Notes under the pieces: model-generated | What the model saw: the letters and a program-made list of their open reading frames with translations, nothing else | Databases searched by the model: none | What the model was told of the DNA's origin: nothing | Origin: Mesorhizobium sp. | GTDB lineage: Bacteria > Pseudomonadota > Alphaproteobacteria > Rhizobiales > Rhizobiaceae | Reading direction: 5' to 3' | Length of the DNA: 64,000 nt | Assembly (NCBI GenBank): GCA_004020875.1 | Contig: SAPZ01000013.1 | Coordinates: 114,325 to 178,324, forward strand | Translations under genes and position numbers: made by a program | Shown here: piece by piece, positions 45,397 to 53,651 of the stretch | How positions within the stretch are numbered: position 1 is the stretch's first letter | Layout of the letters: each line of letters starts with the position of its first letter

Positions 45397-46566
45397 ATGA
45401 CCCGAACGCTCAATGTGGCGATGATCGGCGGTGGTTTCATGGGTAAGGCCCATGCCATGGCCTATGCGGCAATGCCGATGTTCTTCTGGCCGGCGCCCGC
45501 CATTCCCATGCGCAAGGTCGTGGTCGACGTCACCGAGGCCTTGGCCGACGAAGGCCGCCGCCGCTACGGTTTCGAGGAATCGTCCGGCAACTGGCGCGCG
45601 GTGGTGAAGCGCCCGGACATCGACGTTGTCGACATCGTCACGCCGAACGACAGCCATGCCGCAATTGCCATCGCCGCGGCAGAAGCGGGCAAGCACATCA
45701 TCTGCGAAAAGCCGCTGGCGCGCGGCGGTGACGAAGCAAAGACCATGCTCGACGCGGTAAACAAGGCCGGCGTCATCCACATGGTGGCCTTCAACTACCG
45801 GCGCACGCCTGCGGTGGCGCTCGCCCGCCAGTACATAGAGGAGGGCCGCATCGGCAAGATCCTCAATTTCCGCGGCACCTATCTGCAGGACTGGTCCGCG
45901 GATCCGGATTCCCCGCTCTCCTGGCGCTTCCAGAAGAAGATCGCCGGCTCAGGCTCGATCGGTGACATCGGCACGCATGTTGTCGATCTTGCCCGCTACC
46001 TTGTCGGCGAGATCGCAGAGGTCAGCGCGCTGGTGCGCACCTACAACAAGACCCGTCCGGTCCAGAGTGGCAATCTCGACAGGCTAGGCGCCGCCGAAAG
46101 GAACACCGGCGCGCAACGGGCCGAGGTCGATGTCGACGATGAGGTGGTTACGTTGCTCAAATTCGCCGACGGCGCCATCGGCTCCCTCGAGGCGACCCGC
46201 AATGCCTATGGCCGCAACAATTTCATCACTTTCGAGATCCATGGCACCAAGGGCTCCATTGCCTTCAACTACGAACGGCGCGACGAATTGCAGGTTATGT
46301 TTGCCGATGATCCTGCCGACGCGCGTGGTTTCAGGACCGTCTATTCCGGTCCCGCGCATCCCTATGGTTCAGGCCTGTGGCCAATCCCGGCGCTTGGCAT
46401 CGGTTATTCCGAGACCAAGATCGTCGAGTGCTTCGACTTCTTCTCGGCCATCGCTTCGGGCAAACAGCCATCGCCGAACTTCGAAGACGGCTACAAGACG
46501 GAGCGGGTCGCCGACGCCTTGATCGAATCCGGTGAGAGCGGCCATTGGGTGAAGGTCCGGCCATGA
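45397..46566 (+). CDS. Gfo/Idh/MocA-family NAD(P)-dependent oxidoreductase
   Basis: 389 residues with TGGAGG before the ATG. The Rossmann site is VAMIGGGFMGKAHAMAY; ICEKPLARGGDEAK carries the conserved EKP, and the catalytic-domain motif is SGSIGDIGTHVVDLARYLVGE with the His. Members oxidise or reduce inositols, glucosides or amino sugars, often giving 3-keto sugars, which suits the neighbouring TIM-barrel isomerase. The stop overlaps the ATPase start (ATGA). Confidence 0.92.
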   Translation: MTRTLNVAMIGGGFMGKAHAMAYAAMPMFFWPAPAIPMRKVVVDVTEALADEGRRRYGFEESSGNWRAVVKRPDIDVVDIVTPNDSHAAIAIAAAEAGKHIICEKPLARGGDEAKTMLDAVNKAGVIHMVAFNYRRTPAVALARQYIEEGRIGKILNFRGTYLQDWSADPDSPLSWRFQKKIAGSGSIGDIGTHVVDLARYLVGEIAEVSALVRTYNKTRPVQSGNLDRLGAAERNTGAQRAEVDVDDEVVTLLKFADGAIGSLEATRNAYGRNNFITFEIHGTKGSIAFNYERRDELQVMFADDPADARGFRTVYSGPAHPYGSGLWPIPALGIGYSETKIVECFDFFSAIASGKQPSPNFEDGYKTERVADALIESGESGHWVKVRP

Positions 46567-48149
46567 TCGACGGGACGCCCGTTCATGCGGTGGAGATGAA
46601 GGGCGTCAGCAAATCCTTCGGGGGCGTCAAGGCGCTGATCGATGTCGACCTGCAGGTGGAGAAGGGTGAGATCCATGCCCTGCTCGGCGGCAACGGTGCA
46701 GGCAAGTCGACCATCCTCAAAGTGCTTAACGGCGTGCATGTGCCCGACAGCGGCACCATCCTTGTCGACGGCAAGCCGTTGAGCGAAATCTCGCCCGAGG
46801 CTTCGCGCCGGGCGGGCATCGCCATGATCTTCCAAGAGATGAGCCTGATCCCGACATTGACCGTGGCGCAGAACGTGTTTCTCATCCGCGAACCCAAGGG
46901 CGCGTTCGGCCTGATAGACGATCGCGCCGCCGAGCGGCGCGCCCGGGATCTGTTCGCCATGCTCGAGGTCGAGGTCGATCCGAAGGCCATCGTCGGCGAT
47001 CTCGGCGCCGGCCAGCGGCAATTGACCGAGATCGTCAAGGCGATATCGCAGAACGCCAAGGTGCTGGTGCTCGACGAGCCATCGACGGCACTGGCGGTCT
47101 CCGATGTCGAGCGGCTCTTCGCCTTCCTGCGCAAGCTGAGGTCGGAGGGCGTCGCAATCATCTATGTCTCTCACCGCATGGATGAGATCGCGCGCATCGC
47201 CGACCGCGCCACCATCCTGCGCGATGGCCGCCACGTGATCACAGCACCGCTGTCGGAATTGCCAATCGAGGCGATGATCGAGCACATCGTCGGCAAACGC
47301 TCACGGGGACTGTCAGACGTCGTGCGCGGCGAATCCAGTGTCGGCGCGCCTCTGCTCGAACTCAACAATGTTTCGGGCGCGTTGAAGCCGAAAAATGCAA
47401 GCTTCGTCGTCAACAGCGGCGAAGTTGTCGGCCTTGCCGGCCTGCTCGGCTCCGGTCGTTCGTCGATCGCGCGCGTCATTGCCGGCATCGACCCAATCGT
47501 TGAGGGAGAGATCCGCATCGCCGGCAAACCGGTCGCGATCACCAGGCCAAGCAATGCCATCGAGGCCGGTGTGGCGCTGGTGCCCGAGGACCGCTTGCGC
47601 CAGGGCGTCATCGCCGAGCATTCAGTTGCCTCCAACATGACGCTCGCCGTGCTCGACCGGCTGAGCAGCAAGATGTTTGTGTCCAGGAAAAAGGTACGCG
47701 ACGTAACCGACGACCAGATCGCAAGACTGCGAGTCAAGACCGCTTCGCGCGACGCCGCGGTGCGCACGCTTTCGGGCGGCAACCAGCAAAAGGTCGTCAT
47801 CGGCAAATGGCTGTCGACCGAGCCGCAAATCCTTGTCCTCGATGAGCCGACTTCCGGCATCGACATCGGCTCGAAGTCGGAGATCATCATCCTGGTGCGC
47901 GAACTCGCCAAGGCCGGCAAGGCGATCATCATGATTTCTTCTGAGTTGTCCGAGATGCTCTCCGCCTGCGACCGCATCATCGTCATCTCGGAAGGCCGTG
48001 TCATGGGCGACATCAGCCGAGGCGATCTCGACGATCCGTCTGCGCCCGCAGACGATCCGATCGGGCAGTTGCAGGCGGCCGAGCGCAAGTTGCAGATCGT
48101 CATCCAGAATGCTCTGACCAAGAGCCAGGGAGGAACACATGCCCGCTAG
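46563..48149 (+). CDS. Sugar ABC transporter ATP-binding protein (two NBDs)
   Basis: 528 residues from the ATG at 46563. Walker A GGNGAGKST, LGAGQRQLTEIVKAI and LVLDEPSTALAV in the first domain; GLLGSGRSSIARVI and LSGGNQQKVVIGKW with LVLDEPTSGIDIG in the second. Typical RbsA/MglA architecture. It overlaps the permease gene by 11 bp. Confidence 0.93.
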   Translation: MIDGTPVHAVEMKGVSKSFGGVKALIDVDLQVEKGEIHALLGGNGAGKSTILKVLNGVHVPDSGTILVDGKPLSEISPEASRRAGIAMIFQEMSLIPTLTVAQNVFLIREPKGAFGLIDDRAAERRARDLFAMLEVEVDPKAIVGDLGAGQRQLTEIVKAISQNAKVLVLDEPSTALAVSDVERLFAFLRKLRSEGVAIIYVSHRMDEIARIADRATILRDGRHVITAPLSELPIEAMIEHIVGKRSRGLSDVVRGESSVGAPLLELNNVSGALKPKNASFVVNSGEVVGLAGLLGSGRSSIARVIAGIDPIVEGEIRIAGKPVAITRPSNAIEAGVALVPEDRLRQGVIAEHSVASNMTLAVLDRLSSKMFVSRKKVRDVTDDQIARLRVKTASRDAAVRTLSGGNQQKVVIGKWLSTEPQILVLDEPTSGIDIGSKSEIIILVRELAKAGKAIIMISSELSEMLSACDRIIVISEGRVMGDISRGDLDDPSAPADDPIGQLQAAERKLQIVIQNALTKSQGGTHAR

Positions 48150-49113
48150 CCAGGCTGCCGCACTGACGTCTTCGCTCGCGGCGAAGCTTGGCCTCACCAA
48201 CTGGCGGCAGAATATCATCTACATCGGCTTCGTCGTGATCTTCATCGTTTTCGCGGTCACGCTGTTCGACAAAGGCTTCCTCAACCCCAACAACCTGCTC
48301 AACATCGTACGCCAGACGGCAATGATCGCGGTGATGGCGATCGCCATGACCTATGTGCTGTCGGCTGGCGAGATCGACCTGTCCGTTGGGGCGGTGGCGG
48401 GACTGGCGTCGGTGACGACGGCAATGGCGATCGACGCCGGCGGACCGGTCACTGGTGTGATGGCCGGTCTAGCCACCGGCGTCGGCGTCGGCACCTTCAA
48501 CGGCCTGCTGACGACGCGGATCGGTATTCCATCCTTCCTCACCACGCTTGCCATGATGGGCATCGCCACCGGCACCGCCATGTGGATCAGCGACACGGCG
48601 GCGGTGCCGATCATCTCCAAGAGCTATTCCTGGATTTTTGGTGGCGGCAACGCAGGGCCGGTGCCGGTGCTTCTGATCTGGATGCTGGTGCTGGGCGCGG
48701 TCGGCCATGTCGTGCTGAGGCGCACGAGCTTCGGCCGGCGCGTGCTAGCCACCGGCGGCGGCGAGATCGCGGCCCGCTATTCCGGCATCGACACCAAGTC
48801 GATCAAATTCCGCGTCCTAATCATCTCAGCCATGGCGGCAGCACTCGCCGGTATGCTCTATGCCGGGCGGCTGCAATCCGGGCGGTTCCAACTCGGCCAG
48901 GGTGACGAACTGTCGGTCATCGCCGCCGCGGTGCTTGGCGGCACCAGCCTGTTCGGCGGTTCCGGCACGGTGATAGGCACGATTGTCGGCGCGCTAATGA
49001 TCGGTCTCATCAACAATGGCCTGATCCTGATGGGCCTGGAGTTCAGCCAGCAGCTGATCGCACGCGGCACCATCATTATCCTTGCTGTTGCATTGAGCCA
49101 GGGAAGGAAATGA
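48139..49113 (+). CDS. Sugar ABC transporter permease (RbsC type)
   Basis: 324 residues with GGGAGGA before the ATG. Family stretches YVLSAGEIDLSVGAVAGLASV and GGSGTVIGTIVGALMIGLINNG, with about eight membrane segments. It is the only permease gene in this operon, so the channel is probably a homodimer. Confidence 0.92.
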   Translation: MPASQAAALTSSLAAKLGLTNWRQNIIYIGFVVIFIVFAVTLFDKGFLNPNNLLNIVRQTAMIAVMAIAMTYVLSAGEIDLSVGAVAGLASVTTAMAIDAGGPVTGVMAGLATGVGVGTFNGLLTTRIGIPSFLTTLAMMGIATGTAMWISDTAAVPIISKSYSWIFGGGNAGPVPVLLIWMLVLGAVGHVVLRRTSFGRRVLATGGGEIAARYSGIDTKSIKFRVLIISAMAAALAGMLYAGRLQSGRFQLGQGDELSVIAAAVLGGTSLFGGSGTVIGTIVGALMIGLINNGLILMGLEFSQQLIARGTIIILAVALSQGRK

Positions 49114-49114
49114 T

Positions 49115-49423
49115 ATGACGGCTCCCTACACGATTATCGGCACTGTCGTTGCCAAACCCGAAACTCGCGAGGAACTGCAGGAAATTCTGTCAGGCTTCGT
49201 CGCGCCGACACGGGCCGAGGAGGGCTGCATCAACTATGACTTTCATGTCGACCCCGCAGACCCTTGCGTGTTCATGTTCTACGAGAACTGGCGCTCGAAG
49301 GACGATCTTGATCAGCATCTGGCAATGCCCCATCTCAAGCCGCTGTTCGGGCGTCTCGATCAACTGTTGGCGAGGCCAGTGGAGATTCGGAACTATGTAA
49401 TGCTGAGCCAGATAGCCGGCTGA
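49115..49423 (+). CDS. ABM-domain (antibiotic biosynthesis monooxygenase-like) small protein
   Basis: 102 residues, one base after the permease stop, with GGGAAGGA upstream. The pattern TIIGTVVAKPETREELQEIL, EEGCINYDFHVDPADP and FMFYENWRSKDDLDQHLAMPHLK is that of dimeric ferredoxin-like ABM proteins (YgiN type). In sugar operons such proteins may be quinol or keto-sugar handling enzymes; the role here is not known. Confidence 0.88.
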   Translation: MTAPYTIIGTVVAKPETREELQEILSGFVAPTRAEEGCINYDFHVDPADPCVFMFYENWRSKDDLDQHLAMPHLKPLFGRLDQLLARPVEIRNYVMLSQIAG

Positions 49424-49484
49424 CGTTTCGGCATATCAGCCCGCCTATACTGTCCAAAAATGATGCCTCCCAAACGGTGACTCG

Positions 49485-49880
49485 ATGAGCAGTCGTTTCG
49501 AATCCATTCGTCTCGGCATGGTTGGCGGCGGGCAGGGCGCCTTCATCGGCGCGGTGCATCGCATTGCGGCGCGCATGGACAACGACTTCGTGCTGGTGGC
49601 CGGCGCGCTGTCGTCGGACCCGGCGCGGGCGAAGGCTTCCGCCGCCGAGCTCGGACTGGATCCGCAGCGCAGCTACAGCTCCTATGCCGAGATGGCCAAG
49701 GCCGAAGCCAAGCGTCCCGACGGCATCGAGGCGGTGGCGATCGTCACCCCCAACAATGTGCATGTGCTCGCGGCTAAGGCCTTCCTTGAGGCGGGTATCT
49801 TCTGCGACAAGCCGCTGGTGACGTCGCTCGCCGAGGCGAAGAAGCTTGCCGCCCTGGTCGAGAAGACCGGCAAGGTTCTA
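49485..49880 (+). pseudogene. Gfo/Idh/MocA oxidoreductase, 3'-truncated
   Basis: About 130 residues of a second Gfo/Idh dehydrogenase: LGMVGGGQGAFIGAVHR at the N-terminus, AIVTPNNVHVLAAKAFLEAG and FCDKPLVTSLAEAKKLAALVEKTGKV. The family pattern then stops near 49877 and continues as unrelated sequence to a stop at 49955, inside direct repeat copy B. About 250 residues, the whole substrate domain, are missing. It looks cut by the event that placed the repeat. Confidence 0.8.
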
Positions 49881-49930
49881 CTAAAACGCAGACCATCCGC
49901 TCCCGGCCCCTTAACGGCCCTTCCGCGCCT

Positions 49931-49980
49931 CGATTATCGCTCGCCGTTTAATTAGCCACAATGTTAGCATGGGTGGCCCA
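49931..49980 (+). repeat. Direct repeat copy B, at the truncated end of the sugar locus
   Basis: Matches 40001-40050 in the same orientation (TCGCCGTTTAATTAGCC, CAATGTTAGCAT). The truncated dehydrogenase ends just before it, so it marks a rearrangement point. Confidence 0.65.
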
Positions 49981-50060
49981 CCCACAATTTGTCCACTTTT
50001 CGACCCTGAGCAGCTACCGATCTGGATGATGGGAATGTCATATAAATGTGGGGAGCTACA

Positions 50061-50225
50061 CTACGGTCCCGTCGAAAGGCGGCTCCACAACGCTTGCACC
50101 GCCTCCTGCGAAAGGGGCGCCCTTTCGTCTGACAGGAAGAACAGAACCTCGGAGACACCCGCGTCCACAAAGTTGAAGTCGTCGCTCATGATCAGTGCGT
50201 CGGCGATGTAGGCAGCTGCTTGCAC
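50061..50225 (-). CDS. Possible small unknown protein or remnant
   Basis: A frame with protein-like composition starts at a GTG at 50225 (VQAAAYIADALIMSDDFN), continues FVDAGVSEVLFFLSDE and ends at 50061 (54 residues); an ATG at 50189 is in frame. I recognise no family. It lies between pseudogenes and may itself be a fragment. Confidence 0.25.
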   Translation of the reverse strand: MQAAAYIADALIMSDDFNFVDAGVSEVLFFLSDERAPLSQEAVQALWSRLSTGP

Positions 50226-50251
50226 GGGTAGCCATCCGCCAGCCCACTAAC

Positions 50252-50911
50252 CAGCACCTTCGTCGTGCGTCTTGTCGATGGTGGACTATGGTAATGGTGG
50301 CCAGTCGAAAGGACGGCAGCGATTGAGGACGAGATTCGGGCGCTGGGCCCTGTTCTGCATATCGTCAGCCCCAACAAGCTGCACTACCTGTTTCTGGGCG
50401 AGTGGCAGGCCGCATTCCCGGAGGCGAATTTGTGGGCGACGGCGGCGACCATCGCCAAGTGCAGGGCACTCCGCTTTTCCGGGGTGCTGGCCGACGATCC
50501 GCCCGCCGAATGGAACGGGCAGATCGACCAGTTCTATTTCACCAATTCGCCTTTCATGGACGACTGATCTTCTTTCACCGCGCGTCGCGCACCGCGATCA
50601 TCGCGGACCTCTCGCAGACCTTCAGTGCGACGTTCTTGAAACGCCATTGGCCTTGGTGGATGCGGTCAATCGCAAAACTTTCGAAAATGATCGAGGGGTG
50701 GGGTTATCGCCCGATTGATTATCGGATCAGTTTCCGCAACCGCGCAACCGCGCGCCCAAAGATTCGTGAGTTGATCGGAAAACATCCCGAGCACGTCGTC
50801 GTGGCGCATGGTGAGGTTGTCAGGGCGGGTGGCGAAGCCTTTTTGCGGCGTGCCTTTTCATGGCTGCTCCAGACAACGTCGGCAGTTGGGCGGTCGCCGA
50901 ATGGCAGCTAA
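50252..50911 (+). pseudogene. DUF4336 protein, broken by a stop and a frameshift
   Basis: Family stretches are FVVRLVDGGLW, then a TAA, then ALGPVLHIVSPNKLHYLFLGEW and FYFTNSPFMDD in one frame. After a one-base loss near 50567 the next frame continues IFFHRASRTAIIADLSQTF and HPEHVVVAHGEVV to a stop at 50911. DUF4336 proteins resemble metallo-beta-lactamase-fold enzymes of unknown function. Two separate lesions make it a clear pseudogene. Its N-terminus is also incomplete. Confidence 0.7.
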
Positions 50912-51043
50912 CCGGTGATCTTACACAATAGTAGACCGTCGGCCCCAAATCGGCCTGCCCGGAACGGCGCTTCAGCCGCTCGCGCTTTAACATATATCGA
51001 TCTGGTTGATGACCGCCATGCAATCCCCGCTGATTGCATTGAA

Positions 51044-51153
51044 CGCCATACAGAATTCTGCCGCAATCCGGAGATGCGATCAGTCCGATTGGAGGACGCT
51101 ATTGAACCAACGGAACTTGGGATTGTTCGTTTCTGCCGCGGCATTCGCCGGGA
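51044..51153 (+). repeat. 110-bp direct repeat, left copy
   Basis: Identical to 63891-64000 except for one base seen (GACGCTATTG here, GACCCTATTG there). The right copy reaches the window edge, so the repeat may be longer. It contains the ribosome binding site and first codons of the Cys-repeat secreted protein. Confidence 0.85.
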
Positions 51154-51581
51154 TCGCTGCGGCAACCTCCGCGGACGCAAAGTGTCTCGCACCGAATGGT
51201 GAGTTCGAGTTGGGCCAGTATTCCTGTCTTGCGGCAGGCCCCAATTATCTCGCTCGCTGCGAAACCGACCAGAACGTCTTTTCCTGGAACAGGATCGCCG
51301 ATTATTGTCCGGGCGGAGCAACTCGGATACCGACGGCTGCTTTGGCCTCTTCATGTCGGGGCGACGGCCAGATGTTTCCGGTGGGAAGTTACGCTTGTTT
51401 GGCTGTCGCGGGGCAGGGCCACCTCGCGCGCTGCGACGTGGTGCTTAATAGTCCTTCATGGACGAAAATGCAGGAAAGTTGCTCGGCGATGCCTTCCCCG
51501 AAAGCTGCCGTAGTCCCGCCACGCAGCCGCTGGCTCAAGAAGGCGTTGGATCTTCCTCGTGGCCTGCTGAATCGCTTCTGA
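51102..51581 (+). CDS. Secreted protein with two Cys-containing repeats, function unknown
   Basis: 159 residues from TTG at 51102, with GGAGG 6 nt upstream; the open frame from 51006 has no binding site. A Sec signal (LGLFVSAAAFAGIAAATSADA) ends near residue 27. The mature part holds two units of about 45 residues: one with GQYSCLAAGPNYLARC and FSWNRIADYC, the other with GSYACLAVAGQGHLARC and PSWTKMQESC. The C-terminus is basic (SRWLKKALDLPRGLLNRF). No family name is known to me. A second copy of the gene start lies at the right window edge. Confidence 0.65.
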   Translation: MNQRNLGLFVSAAAFAGIAAATSADAKCLAPNGEFELGQYSCLAAGPNYLARCETDQNVFSWNRIADYCPGGATRIPTAALASSCRGDGQMFPVGSYACLAVAGQGHLARCDVVLNSPSWTKMQESCSAMPSPKAAVVPPRSRWLKKALDLPRGLLNRF

Positions 51582-52074
51582 TTGCGGCCAAACTGTCAGT
51601 CAGCAACGCGCCCAATCTCGGCCGTAGAGGTCGGCTTCGCTGCTTCCTCAAAGCGGACCCTGCCGGGCGATTAGGAGGTCGTGGTTGCGCAAAAAACGGA
51701 CGATCAGCCATTGGCGTGCGATGCAGCCGTTGCCTATGTCCTACAGATCGCCGACTGCTTGAGATCGAGCAGGTGGCGCCCCAATCGCCGGCCCACGCGA
51801 CGAGTTGAGATCAGTGACCTCTCACCCCTCACATTGCGCGATGATTGCGGTGACCTATAGCAGGAGGGCCTTGGCGCGGTAGCCCCGACTTCCGGAAAAG
51901 GAAGGGCGGCAGCGCTTCGGCGACTGGTATGGAAATAGCCCGGGGACAACCCGGAACCCCGCAATTGCATCGTTAAGCTGGCTGCATTCAAAGAAGATGC
52001 TAATTATTCGTTTGCCTGTCGTTTGCCGTTCCAGACGCGGGTCGTTGAATGCGGTTAACGTCCAGGGGGACGGC
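51582..52074. other. Noncoding stretch, nothing recognised
   Basis: About 490 bp between the Cys-repeat protein and the ketopantoate reductase remnant. Several short frames exist, none with a domain or a convincing ribosome binding site. No repeat or RNA gene was seen. Confidence 0.35.
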
Positions 52075-52200
52075 ATGTGCATCGCAATCATAGGAGCGGG
52101 CGGCATTGGCGGATATATCGGCGCCAGGCTTGCCCAGGCAGGTGGGGACGTGAGCTTCATTGCAGCGCGCTACGGGCAGCCGGATTGCCAGGATAGCTTG
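52075..52200 (+). pseudogene. Ketopantoate reductase (PanE/ApbA) N-terminal fragment
   Basis: The frame from the ATG at 52075 reads MCIAIIGAGGIGGYIGARL and AQAGGDVSFIAAR, the NADP-binding start of the PanE/ApbA family. After about 35 residues the family pattern is lost. The rest of the roughly 300-residue enzyme is missing; the sequence runs toward the HlyD-like gene end. Confidence 0.6.
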
Positions 52201-52328
52201 GATGGCCCAGTGCTGCCGGTGCCCACCTTGCGCGCTGCCGTGCGAATAGTCGAACGCAACACACCACATCGGGCCGTCGTACTCGATAGCAGCCGTCCGT
52301 GGATCTCAAGCATGAGATGTTGCGTGAC

Positions 52329-53651
52329 TCAGGGTTCGCGGATGCTTTCGTCGAGACCACGCAGGAGCGGATAGAGGAAATAGGACATGATCGTGCGGTT
52401 GCCCACCTTGATCTCCGCGGATACCGCCATGCCGGGGATCAAGCGAAAACTGCTCGGCACATCACGCAGGTCGGTCGCGGTCAACTCTACCCGTGCCTTG
52501 TAATAAGGACGCTGCTGCCCACCATTCTTCGGATCCGGCGTGAAGGTGTCGTCGGAGACGGTTCGAACCTTACCCGACAGGGTACCGTGCTTCTGGAAGG
52601 GCCACGCCTCGAGTTTCAGGCGAACTTCGCTGCCAGGCTCGACATGGCCGACATCCAGCCCCTGGACGGAGACTTCTGCCTCCAACGGGGAGCCCAGGGG
52701 TACAAGGGTGTAGAGCGGCTCAGCTTCTTTCAAGACCGAGCCAACAGAGCGCTGCGCCACTTCGAGCACGATCGCGTCGGCTGGTGCGGTCAGCACCGTG
52801 ACAGCCTTCCGCCGCACCGCCTTGTCGAGTTCCCTGGCCGCGGCGTCGTGATCGCGGCGCGCTTGGACCAGTTCCTCGGCGGTCTTCTGGCGGAACTCTG
52901 CGAGGTAAGCCGCTTCCTCGGCCTTTAGGCGTTCCACATTCTCCTCGAGCTCAGCCATGTTGTTGCCCGCAAGCAGCATTTCCTGCTCGACCTGCAGCCG
53001 CTGGCCTTTGGCAGACAGATAGTCGATCTTCGAGCCGACCTCCCTCTTCAGCAGAACGTCCCGCATCGTCTCGAGATCCTTCGCCACGCCCAGGCGTACC
53101 TCCAATGCCTCGCGATCGGCGCTCTTGGTCGTCATCTGGGCTTGAACATTGCGGATCTGCCGATCGTAAGACGCCAGCTTCGCCTTGTTCTCCTCGATCC
53201 TCCGGATCCATATCGTCGACTGCAGGCGCGCTTCGTCATCCAGGTTTTGAGGCTGGTAAGGCCGGTCGTCGAGCTCGGACTCGAGCCGCTCGATTTGCGC
53301 GGCGAGGCTCGCGACCTTTCCCCGCAATTGATCGGCATCGGCTTCGCTGAAGGTCGCGTCGAGAGTAGCCAATGCGTCGCCTTTCCGCACGATGTCGCCC
53401 ACCTTGGCGTCGATGCTGCGCACGGTCGAGATCTCGAGCGGCTGCACCACAATCGTCGAGGCCGTCGTCACCAGCTTGCCCGGTGCGACCACGATCTGGT
53501 CGACCTTGGCCACCGACGCCCAAATGCCTGCGATCATGATGACCGCGACAAGCACGTAGAGCGTGGCCCCCACGACCCAGGGCGGGCGCCGCTCGTCGAT
53601 CTTGCGGGCATCGCTTTGAAAGTCTCTCACCGCCGGAAGGAGCGTGCTCAT
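52329..53651 (-). CDS. HlyD-family type I secretion membrane-fusion (adaptor) protein
   Basis: 440 residues from the ATG at 53651, overlapping the exporter stop (ATGA). One N-terminal membrane helix (VVGATLYVLVAVIMIAGIWA, about residues 25-45), then a lipoyl half-motif VVQPLEISTVRSIDAKVGDIV, a long coiled coil (about residues 90-260), a second lipoyl half APADAIVLEVAQRSVGSV and a C-terminal beta-barrel ending with the typical GMAVSAEIKVGNRTIMSYF. It links the inner-membrane exporter to a TolC-like outer channel, which is not encoded here. Confidence 0.92.
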   Translation of the reverse strand: MSTLLPAVRDFQSDARKIDERRPPWVVGATLYVLVAVIMIAGIWASVAKVDQIVVAPGKLVTTASTIVVQPLEISTVRSIDAKVGDIVRKGDALATLDATFSEADADQLRGKVASLAAQIERLESELDDRPYQPQNLDDEARLQSTIWIRRIEENKAKLASYDRQIRNVQAQMTTKSADREALEVRLGVAKDLETMRDVLLKREVGSKIDYLSAKGQRLQVEQEMLLAGNNMAELEENVERLKAEEAAYLAEFRQKTAEELVQARRDHDAAARELDKAVRRKAVTVLTAPADAIVLEVAQRSVGSVLKEAEPLYTLVPLGSPLEAEVSVQGLDVGHVEPGSEVRLKLEAWPFQKHGTLSGKVRTVSDDTFTPDPKNGGQQRPYYKARVELTATDLRDVPSSFRLIPGMAVSAEIKVGNRTIMSYFLYPLLRGLDESIREP

